DNA of 5,356 nucleotides, from NCBI GenBank assembly GCA_042091035.1, contig JBELIG010000218.1, positions 1 through 5,356 of the forward strand, given 5' to 3'. Positions 1 through 5,356 of the stretch are shown piece after piece. The stretch comes from AM-2324 sp042091035 (GTDB taxonomy: Bacteria > Bacteroidota > Bacteroidia > Chitinophagales > Saprospiraceae). The notes under the pieces were generated by a model. It did not search any database. It worked only from the letters and a program-made list of their open reading frames with translations, and was not told where the DNA came from. Numbering within the stretch: the first letter of the stretch is position 1; the number at the start of each line of letters is the position of its first letter. A program made the translations under genes and the position numbers.

Positions 1-1436
1 GTATAAATATATCCTACGATCATGGAGAGAACTGGGTAAAATGTAATAGTCCTGCAGTAGGTCAATTTTATGCTGTTGCAGTAGATCATGCTGAACCTTA
101 CAATGTATATGGAGGACTGCAAGACAATGGAGTATGGATGGGGTCAAATAATTACAGACCTGGTGTTGGGTGGCATAACAGTGGTCACTATCCTTATAAA
201 GAAATTATGGGAGGTGATGGAATGCAAATCGCAGTAGACACCAGAGATAATGAAACGGTATACACAGGATATCAATTTGGAAATTATTTTAGATTAAATA
301 CAAACACTGGAGACAGAAAGTATATCACTCCTAAACATCAACTTGGAGACAGGCCTTTACGTTGGAATTGGCAAACACCGATCCAATTGTCAAGCCACAA
401 TCAAGATATATTCTATATGGCTTCCAACAAATTGCATCGTTCTTTTGATCAAGGTAATTCATTTAGTGAAATATCCCCTGACTTGACTAAAGGAGGTAAA
501 AAAGGAGATGTTGCTTACGGAACAATAACAAGTTTTCATGAATCACCACTCAAGTTTGGACTGATCTATGCGGGAACAGATGATGGACTAGTTCATGTAA
601 CAAAAGACGGCGGTAATAATTGGACAAATATTTCTGCTGGTTTACCAGAAAATATGTGGGTCACTAGAGTATGGGCTTCAAATCATTCTGAAGGAACGGT
701 TTACCTGAGCTTGAATGGTTATCGTTGGGACTATTTTGAAACTATGGTTTACAAATCTTCTGATTTTGGAAAAACATGGGCTAGTATTGGCTCAGACATA
801 CCGGATGAACCCGTGAATGTGATAAAAGAAGATCCAGTAAACCCTTCTTTGATTTATGTAGGAACGGACCATGGTCTATATATTTCTATGGATGGAGGAA
901 TGAGCTTCAATATATGTAAAGCAGGACTACCTGCTGTGTCTATTCATGATGTGGTGATACACCCGAGCAACAATGATTTAATAGTTGGAACACACGGTCG
1001 TTCTATCTACAAGTCAAATGTTTCTAAGCTTCAAGAAGCAGACCTTAAGCGCAATATTCAATTGTTCACAATAGAAGAAAGACGAGCAAACCCATATTGG
1101 GGAAGCAAACGTGCTACTTATATGGAGGCGAACGAGCCAGAGCAACTGATACATGCCTACACAAATGAAGCTGGCACTGCAGCGCTTACTATTTTACATG
1201 GAGAAACAATTCTATCTACCCTTGAAGTAGAATTAACAAAAGGCTTTAATGCTATCGCCTACGACCTTACTATAGATCCTAAACAAAAGGATTTATTCTT
1301 GAAGGCTTTAGAGGAAGGAACTTCGATGAATCTTAAACTTGCAGATAACGGGAAATATTACCTGCCGGCAGGAAAGTATACAGTGCTTTTAAAGCACCAA
1401 AGAGAAGAATCCACTGAGCAATTAAGCTTAAAGTAA
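1..1436 (+). CDS. BNR/Asp-box beta-propeller protein, VPS10/sortilin-like 'glycosyl hydrolase' family (5'-truncated)
   Basis: The reading frame is open from the window edge (first whole codon at 3) to TAA at 1434-1436, giving 477 visible residues; the ATG at 138 is internal, because family-typical sequence such as GGLQDNG lies before it. Five Asp-box motifs (S/T-x-D-x-G-x-x-W/F) are visible: SYDHGENW (12-35), SFDQGNSF (441-464), TKDGGNNW (600-623), SSDFGKTW (756-779) and SMDGGMSF (885-908). They are spaced like blades of a seven- or ten-bladed propeller. Further family signatures are GGDGMQ, WNWQTPI, SPDLT and VGTHGRSIY. After the propeller comes a linker and a beta-rich C-terminal domain (GFNAIAYDL...LPAGKYTVLL) resembling the Fn3/FlgD-like tail of these proteins. 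The family name 'glycosyl hydrolase' is an annotation habit: no hydrolase active site can be assigned here and the substrate is unknown. Export is likely by family, but the N-terminus is outside the window. No obvious type IX secretion C-terminal domain is seen. Confidence 0.88.
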   Translation, partial: INISYDHGENWVKCNSPAVGQFYAVAVDHAEPYNVYGGLQDNGVWMGSNNYRPGVGWHNSGHYPYKEIMGGDGMQIAVDTRDNETVYTGYQFGNYFRLNTNTGDRKYITPKHQLGDRPLRWNWQTPIQLSSHNQDIFYMASNKLHRSFDQGNSFSEISPDLTKGGKKGDVAYGTITSFHESPLKFGLIYAGTDDGLVHVTKDGGNNWTNISAGLPENMWVTRVWASNHSEGTVYLSLNGYRWDYFETMVYKSSDFGKTWASIGSDIPDEPVNVIKEDPVNPSLIYVGTDHGLYISMDGGMSFNICKAGLPAVSIHDVVIHPSNNDLIVGTHGRSIYKSNVSKLQEADLKRNIQLFTIEERRANPYWGSKRATYMEANEPEQLIHAYTNEAGTAALTILHGETILSTLEVELTKGFNAIAYDLTIDPKQKDLFLKALEEGTSMNLKLADNGKYYLPAGKYTVLLKHQREESTEQLSLK

Positions 1437-1437
1437 T

Positions 1438-1473
1438 AAAAAAAGCCTCCCGTTCGAACGGGAGGCTTTTTTT
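1438..1473. terminator. Perfect palindromic bidirectional intrinsic terminator
   Basis: Seven A residues (1438-1444), a GC-rich self-complementary core (1445-1466, GCCTCCCG/CGGGAGGC arms around TTCGAA) and seven T residues (1467-1473) form a perfect 36-bp palindrome. Read on either strand it gives a strong hairpin followed by a U tract. It therefore suits both the propeller gene, which stops 1 base before it on the + strand, and dapF, whose - strand TAA stop (1472-1474) overlaps its right edge. The convergent gene arrangement supports the call. Confidence 0.95.
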
Positions 1474-2263
1474 ATACTTGTATTTGCCCCATAAACACTT
1501 CCTCTGCGGGACCCTCGAGATAGATATTTTCAAAGCCCTGAGCAGAGCGATCAAAATAAACACAGAGCAAACCACCTATGGCTTGGAAATTTTCTTTGTA
1601 ACTACCTGCTGGATATTCCCCATCAACTGCTTTAATCAAGGCAGCTGCAGTAACCCCGGTTCCACAAGCTAGCGTCTCCCCTTCTACTCCTCGTTCAAAG
1701 GTTCGAATTAGATTATAAGAATCTCCTTTTTGAACAAGATTCACATTTGTCCCTGCTTCCTTTAAGGGAGAAACATTTCTAAATTGTTGCCCAATCTTTT
1801 CCATATCTAATTCACTAATAGAATCCGAAAAGATTACGATATGCGGGGAGCCGGTATCCATAAAATAATACGATTCATCCGACAAAAACTCCTTCACACT
1901 AGACATACCAAGCTTCACCGTATTTGTTCCGACTACACTTGCATGATGGATCCCATCAAAAGAGGAAAAAGATATATTGGTCTTCTTTTTGCCTATGAAC
2001 GAATAGTAAAAGTGTACAGCACAACGACTGCCATTACCACATAAAGAGCCCTCTTTACCATCTGAGTTATAATAAACCATCTTAAAGTCAGAAGAGGTAG
2101 ATTCTTCAAGAATCATAAGACCATCGGCACCAACACCAAAGTGTCGGTCACAAAGATTTGATATTTGGCTCTGACTAATCCCAGGCAATTTTTCTTGTTC
2201 CAAGGCATTAATGATGATAAAATCGTTTCCTGCGCCTTGATATTTTGTAAAATTCAACTCCAT
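1472..2263 (-). CDS. dapF: Diaminopimelate epimerase
   Basis: The enzyme interconverts LL- and meso-2,6-diaminopimelate without a cofactor, in the cytoplasmic DAP/lysine pathway that also feeds peptidoglycan cross-links. The 263-residue protein is full length for the family (about 260-280). The N-terminal signature KYQGAGNDFIIINA contains the substrate-binding Asn13. The two catalytic Cys of the two-base mechanism are Cys75 in LCGNGSRC and Cys200 in ERGVEGETLACGTG. Glu190-Arg191 match the substrate-binding Glu-Arg pair of characterised DapF, and YYNSDGKEG supplies Asn66. The motif near residue 138 is TGSPH where the Haemophilus enzyme has GNPH, a substitution I believe is common in related bacteria. 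Both halves of the pseudo-symmetric fold are intact. The start ATG (complement of 2261-2263) directly precedes the conserved N-terminus, so it is secure. The gene is convergent with the propeller gene and divergent from htrA. No strong ribosome binding site is seen. Confidence 0.97.
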   Translation of the reverse strand: MELNFTKYQGAGNDFIIINALEQEKLPGISQSQISNLCDRHFGVGADGLMILEESTSSDFKMVYYNSDGKEGSLCGNGSRCAVHFYYSFIGKKKTNISFSSFDGIHHASVVGTNTVKLGMSSVKEFLSDESYYFMDTGSPHIVIFSDSISELDMEKIGQQFRNVSPLKEAGTNVNLVQKGDSYNLIRTFERGVEGETLACGTGVTAAALIKAVDGEYPAGSYKENFQAIGGLLCVYFDRSAQGFENIYLEGPAEEVFMGQIQV

Positions 2264-2327
2264 ATTGAAAATATCTTCTTATTGTATAATTAGGAATTGC
2301 TTTTTGTTGTTAGATAAACATTAACTG
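2264..2327. promoter_or_regulatory. Divergent intergenic region between dapF and htrA
   Basis: These 64 bp separate the start codons of two divergent genes, so both promoters should lie here or just inside the flanking genes; this is inference from layout. The sequence is very AT-rich. A TATAAT hexamer (2285-2290) and a TTGAAA (2265-2270) are present on the + strand, but the 14-bp gap is too short for a classical sigma-70 promoter. No good TTG/TAnnTTTG match of the Bacteroidota type was found on either strand. Confidence 0.35.
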
Positions 2328-3809
2328 ATGTCTAAAGTAATTAAATTACCTGGTAAAGTTGACCAAACTGCATCTAACATGAAAAAATACATAGCACCAT
2401 TCTTTTTAGCATTTTCTGGAGCCATTTTAGGTGTCCTAGTCTACAATATCTTTTTCCCACAAAAAGCCATTGAGCAAGTCCAACGCACAAGTGATACTAA
2501 ATATGTCTACTACGAACAGCCTTCAATGGAAAGATCTTTAAAAAGATCAAATGCAGTATACAATCCTGTAGATTTCACTCTGGCAGCAGCTATTTCTACC
2601 CCATCGGTAGTTAATATACGTGCAGAAAGTAGAACAAAGGGATTTTATTGGATTGGAGGTGGTGAAGAGAGTGTTTCAACAGGTTCTGGAGTTATAATAT
2701 CTCCTGACGGATATATCGTAACAAATAATCATGTCATTGAAGATGCTGAAAAATTCACTATTTCACTTGCAGATAATAGAGAATATAAAGCTTCATTAGT
2801 AGGAACGGATCCTTCTACAGATCTCGCACTCCTAAAAATTTCAGCAGAAGATTTGCCTTTTTGTGCCTTTGGAAATAGTGACTCACTTATGGTGGGGGCT
2901 TGGGTAATAGCAGTAGGTAATCCTTTCAACTTGGAATCAACAGTGACCGCAGGTATTGTTTCTGCAAAAGGAAGAAACATTAATATTTTAGAAGGAGACT
3001 TCACTATTGAATCCTTTATACAAACAGATGCCGTAGTTAATCCTGGAAATAGTGGTGGTGCATTAGTAAACACCGATGGTGAGCTTATAGGTATAAATAC
3101 AGCTATAATTACTAAGAGTGGCAAATATGAAGGCTATTCGTTTGCTGTACCTTCTAATCTGGTAAAAAAGGTTATCACAGATATTAAATCCTACGGTTCC
3201 GTACAAAGAGGATTAATGGGAGTAGATCTAGAAACTATTGGGAGTAGGTTAGCAAAAAAATTGAAATTAGATAAGATACAAGGCGTTCATATTACCCGAG
3301 TAAACCCTAAAAGCGGTGCTGATCTTGCAGGACTCAAAAAAGGGGATGTCATACTAAGTATAAATGGAAAAGCAACCAATACTCTTCCAGAATTACAGGA
3401 AATAGTAGCCACTTTCTCGCCTGGTGATAAAATTGAAATTGGTTATTACCGTGCAGGAAAAAGACATTTAATAAAAGTAGAACTAGGCAATCATTCTGTA
3501 AATCTTCTTGATTTAAGTTTAATCGAGACTGAAGAATTAAAAGTATTTGGCTTTGAAATAAATGACTTAAATGCTGAAGAAATTCTAAAATATGGCAAAG
3601 ATGGAGTTTTAGTACCCTTGATTGTAGAAAACTCTAAAGCTTACAAGGCAGGCATGGTAGCAAACTACATCATCACACATATTAATGAAAAAAGAATCTA
3701 TTCAAAAACTGAGTTTCTGGATGAACTAGACCGATCTAAAAGTGAAATTTTTATTTCAGGACTATATCCTGATTTTGAGGGAGATTTTCATTATGTGCTA
3801 TATAAATAA
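2328..3809 (+). CDS. HtrA/DegP-family membrane-anchored serine protease with PDZ domains
   Basis: This is an envelope protein-quality-control protease of the trypsin-like (S1C) family, expected to act in the periplasm on misfolded proteins. The 493-residue protein has, in order: a short N-terminal stretch; one hydrophobic segment (about 21-43) followed by no lipobox or clear AxA cleavage site, so probably an uncleaved anchor; a protease domain (about 83-285); a first PDZ domain (about 290-388) opening with RGLMGV; and a weaker second PDZ-like module (about 400-485). The catalytic triad is complete: His135 in TNNHVI, Asp165 in DPSTDLALLK and Ser242 in NPGNSGGAL. The TGSGVIIS and AVGNPF motifs are typical of HtrA. 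The upstream ATG (2328) is annotated, but Met18 (ATG at 2379, MKKYIAPFFLAF...) is a credible alternative start; neither has a Shine-Dalgarno site. The gene is divergent from dapF. Whether it is the DegP, DegQ or DegS equivalent cannot be decided; two PDZ-like modules favour DegP/DegQ. Confidence 0.95.
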   Translation: MSKVIKLPGKVDQTASNMKKYIAPFFLAFSGAILGVLVYNIFFPQKAIEQVQRTSDTKYVYYEQPSMERSLKRSNAVYNPVDFTLAAAISTPSVVNIRAESRTKGFYWIGGGEESVSTGSGVIISPDGYIVTNNHVIEDAEKFTISLADNREYKASLVGTDPSTDLALLKISAEDLPFCAFGNSDSLMVGAWVIAVGNPFNLESTVTAGIVSAKGRNINILEGDFTIESFIQTDAVVNPGNSGGALVNTDGELIGINTAIITKSGKYEGYSFAVPSNLVKKVITDIKSYGSVQRGLMGVDLETIGSRLAKKLKLDKIQGVHITRVNPKSGADLAGLKKGDVILSINGKATNTLPELQEIVATFSPGDKIEIGYYRAGKRHLIKVELGNHSVNLLDLSLIETEELKVFGFEINDLNAEEILKYGKDGVLVPLIVENSKAYKAGMVANYIITHINEKRIYSKTEFLDELDRSKSEIFISGLYPDFEGDFHYVLYK

Positions 3810-3820
3810 ACCAATATAGC

Positions 3821-3853
3821 TTGTTGCTGTTAAATAAAACTAAAGTTTATTTG
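3821..3853 (+). promoter_or_regulatory. Candidate Bacteroidota-type promoter for the carboxylase gene
   Basis: A TTG (3824-3826; another at 3821-3823) lies 19 bp upstream of TTTATTTG (3846-3853), which matches the Bacteroidota -7 consensus TAnnTTTG at five of six fixed positions. The spacing fits the known TTG-N(about 17-23)-TAnnTTTG arrangement. It sits 33 bp before the carboxyltransferase ATG, leaving an A/T-rich leader. In DNA this AT-rich a chance match is possible. Confidence 0.4.
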
Positions 3854-3885
3854 TTCTTTAAACTCTAATTTTTATTTTTCAGAAA

Positions 3886-5356
3886 ATGACAAACCAAAAT
3901 ATGAAGCACACTGCTCTCGATAAACAAAAAAATAAAGACCATTATCAATTATTATTGTCAAAACTAAAATTCAGATTAGAAAAAATATATGAAGGTGGTG
4001 GTCAGAAGAAAATAGAAAAACAACATAAAAAAGGTAAGCTCAGCGTAAGGGAGCGCATCGAACATCTTATAGATAAAAACAGTGATTTTTTGGAAGTAGG
4101 CGCATTTGCAGCTTATGACATGTACAAAGAACACGGAGGCTGTCCAGCTGCGGGTGTTATTACAGGAATTGGTTATGTTTCAGGAAGGCAATGCATGATC
4201 ATTGCCAATGATGCTACAGTAAAGGCAGGTGCTTGGTTTCCTATGACAGGAAAAAAGAACCTAAGAGCACAGGAGATAGCTATGGAAAATAGACTTCCCG
4301 TGATTTATCTAGTAGATAGTGCAGGAGTATATCTTCCCATGCAGGATGAAATATTTCCAGATAAAGAACACTTCGGAAGAATTTTCAGAAATAATGCAAA
4401 AATGTCCAGCATGGGCATCCCTCAAATCGCTGCCATTATGGGTTCCTGTGTTGCAGGAGGAGCATATTTACCAATCATGTCAGACGAGGCACTCATCGTA
4501 AACGAAACAGGTTCAATCTTTTTAGCTGGCCCCTATTTGGTAAAAGCTGCAATTGGAGAAGATGTAGATAAAGAAACACTTGGCGGTGCTCATACCCAAT
4601 CCAACATCTCCGGAGTTACAGATTACAAGATGGATACCGATCAGGAATGCTTAGAAATCATTAGAGGTCTTGTCGATAAGATGGGCACTTTCGATACAGC
4701 AGGATTTGACAGAAAAACACCCAAAGAACCTGCTAAGGATCCAAAAGAAATCATAGAAATATTTCCGGAAACACCAACCAAGCCCTATGACTCCAAAGCA
4801 ATCATTGAAAGGATTGTAGACAATTCAGAAATAATAGAATATAAAAAAGGCTACGGACAAACGATCATAACTGCTTATGCTCGTATTGATGGATGGGCTG
4901 TAGGTATAGTAGCGAATAATAGACAGGTGGTAAAAAGTGCCAAAGGAGAATTACAATTTGGGGGAGTCATCTACTCCGATTCTGCTGATAAGGCGGCTAG
5001 ATTCATCATGAATTGTAACCAGAAAAAGATACCGCTTGTTTTCTTGCATGATGTAACAGGATTTATGGTCGGCAAAAGATCTGAACATGGAGGTATCATC
5101 AAAGATGGAGCAAAGATGGTCAATGCAGTGTCTAACTCTACCGTTCCAAAATTCTCTGTAGTAATGGGAAATTCCTATGGAGCAGGAAATTATGCAATGT
5201 GTGGAAAGGCCTACGATCCAAGATTAATTGTAGCCTGGCCAACAGCTAAGGTGGCAGTAATGGGTGGGAAGCAAGCAGCTAAAGTCCTTACTCAAATCCA
5301 ACTCAGTTCATTAAAAGCCAAAGGTGAAGTTCCTGATCCGAACAAAGAAAAAGAAT
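3886..5356 (+). CDS. Acyl-CoA carboxylase carboxyltransferase (beta) subunit, methylcrotonyl-/propionyl-CoA type (3'-truncated)
   Basis: This subunit transfers CO2 from carboxybiotin to an acyl-CoA in the cytosol; the biotin carboxylase/carrier (alpha) subunit is expected nearby, perhaps downstream beyond the window. From ATG 3886, 490 codons run open to the window edge; the family is about 510-550 residues, so only the C-terminal tail is missing. The N-terminal crotonase-like half has KLSVRERIEHLID (51-63), DSAGVYLPMQDEIFPDKEHFGRIF (144-167) and the oxyanion-type loop GSCVAGGAY (186-194). The C-terminal half has TGFMVGKRSEHGGIIKDGAKM (391-411) and GNSYGAGNYAMCG (428-440), then WPTAKVAVMGG (451-461). 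The FPDxxHFGRIF and GFMVG segments resemble methylcrotonyl-CoA carboxylase beta more than propionyl-CoA carboxylase beta, but substrate cannot be settled from these motifs. The start is preceded by AGAAA rather than a clear Shine-Dalgarno site; Met6 (3901) is a less likely alternative. No frameshift is seen. Confidence 0.95.
   Translation, partial: MTNQNMKHTALDKQKNKDHYQLLLSKLKFRLEKIYEGGGQKKIEKQHKKGKLSVRERIEHLIDKNSDFLEVGAFAAYDMYKEHGGCPAAGVITGIGYVSGRQCMIIANDATVKAGAWFPMTGKKNLRAQEIAMENRLPVIYLVDSAGVYLPMQDEIFPDKEHFGRIFRNNAKMSSMGIPQIAAIMGSCVAGGAYLPIMSDEALIVNETGSIFLAGPYLVKAAIGEDVDKETLGGAHTQSNISGVTDYKMDTDQECLEIIRGLVDKMGTFDTAGFDRKTPKEPAKDPKEIIEIFPETPTKPYDSKAIIERIVDNSEIIEYKKGYGQTIITAYARIDGWAVGIVANNRQVVKSAKGELQFGGVIYSDSADKAARFIMNCNQKKIPLVFLHDVTGFMVGKRSEHGGIIKDGAKMVNAVSNSTVPKFSVVMGNSYGAGNYAMCGKAYDPRLIVAWPTAKVAVMGGKQAAKVLTQIQLSSLKAKGEVPDPNKEKE

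Noticed and set aside
1333..1575. 80-codon - strand open frame spanning the end of the propeller gene, the terminator and the end of dapF
   Set aside because: It reads through a strong terminator and overlaps two well-supported genes in other frames, with no recognisable motif.
1478..2044. Two + strand open frames of 64 and 67 codons (1478-1672 and 1841-2044)
   Set aside because: Both are antisense to dapF, whose conserved motifs fully account for the region.
2265..2290. TTGAAA plus TATAAT on the + strand as a sigma-70 promoter for htrA
   Set aside because: The spacer is 14 bp against the usual 16-18, and Bacteroidota use a different primary promoter consensus; the hexamers are easily met by chance in AT-rich DNA.
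2729..3124. 131-codon open frame on the - strand inside the htrA gene
   Set aside because: It lies wholly antisense to the conserved protease domain, including the His/Asp/Ser triad coding region; the predicted protein is low-complexity and shows no domain. It is a shadow of htrA.
3841..3880. Intrinsic terminator after htrA (AGTTTA/TAAACT hairpin followed by a T-rich stretch)
   Set aside because: The stem is only six pairs with one G-C pair at each side of a nine-base loop, too weak to call, and it overlaps the better-supported promoter candidate.
4319..4501. 60-codon + strand open frame
   Set aside because: It is an out-of-frame reading inside the carboxyltransferase gene, over its conserved DSAG-to-GSCVAGGAY segment.
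1..5356. Defence system, mobile element, CRISPR array, RNA gene or other undescribed system
   Set aside because: All but about 180 bases are covered by four recognisable housekeeping or common-family genes; no direct repeats, terminal inverted repeats, tRNA-like structure or unusual composition shift was seen.

Overview
The window looks like ordinary chromosomal DNA from a member of the Bacteroidota. It is AT-rich throughout. The acyl-CoA carboxylase carries a DSAGVYLPMQDE variant of the carboxyltransferase motif that I associate with this phylum, and start codons are preceded by A/T-rich sequence rather than clear Shine-Dalgarno sites. The only promoter candidate resembles the TTG-N19-TAnnTTTG type known from Bacteroidota. 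Class or genus cannot be fixed from the sequence alone.

Layout, left to right: (1) the 3' part of a + strand gene for a BNR/Asp-box beta-propeller protein of the VPS10/sortilin-like 'glycosyl hydrolase' group, cut by the window start; (2) a perfect 36-bp palindromic bidirectional terminator; (3) dapF on the - strand (diaminopimelate epimerase), convergent with gene 1; (4) a 64-bp divergent intergenic region; (5) a complete + strand HtrA/DegP-family serine protease gene with an N-terminal membrane anchor; (6) a 76-bp spacer with a candidate promoter; (7) a + strand gene for the carboxyltransferase (beta) subunit of an acyl-CoA carboxylase, cut by the window end at residue 490 of an expected ~540.

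The genes do not form an obvious single pathway. DapF makes meso-diaminopimelate for lysine and peptidoglycan. HtrA handles protein quality control in the periplasm. The carboxylase acts in cytosolic branched-chain amino acid or odd-chain acyl-CoA metabolism. The propeller protein is probably exported. Transcription units appear to be separate: convergent 1/dapF, divergent dapF/htrA, and htrA followed by the carboxylase gene with its own probable promoter.

I found no mobile element, CRISPR array, RNA gene, toxin-antitoxin pair or defence gene, and no sign of an undescribed system. The findings below are modest. No gene-free stretch exceeds 80 bases.
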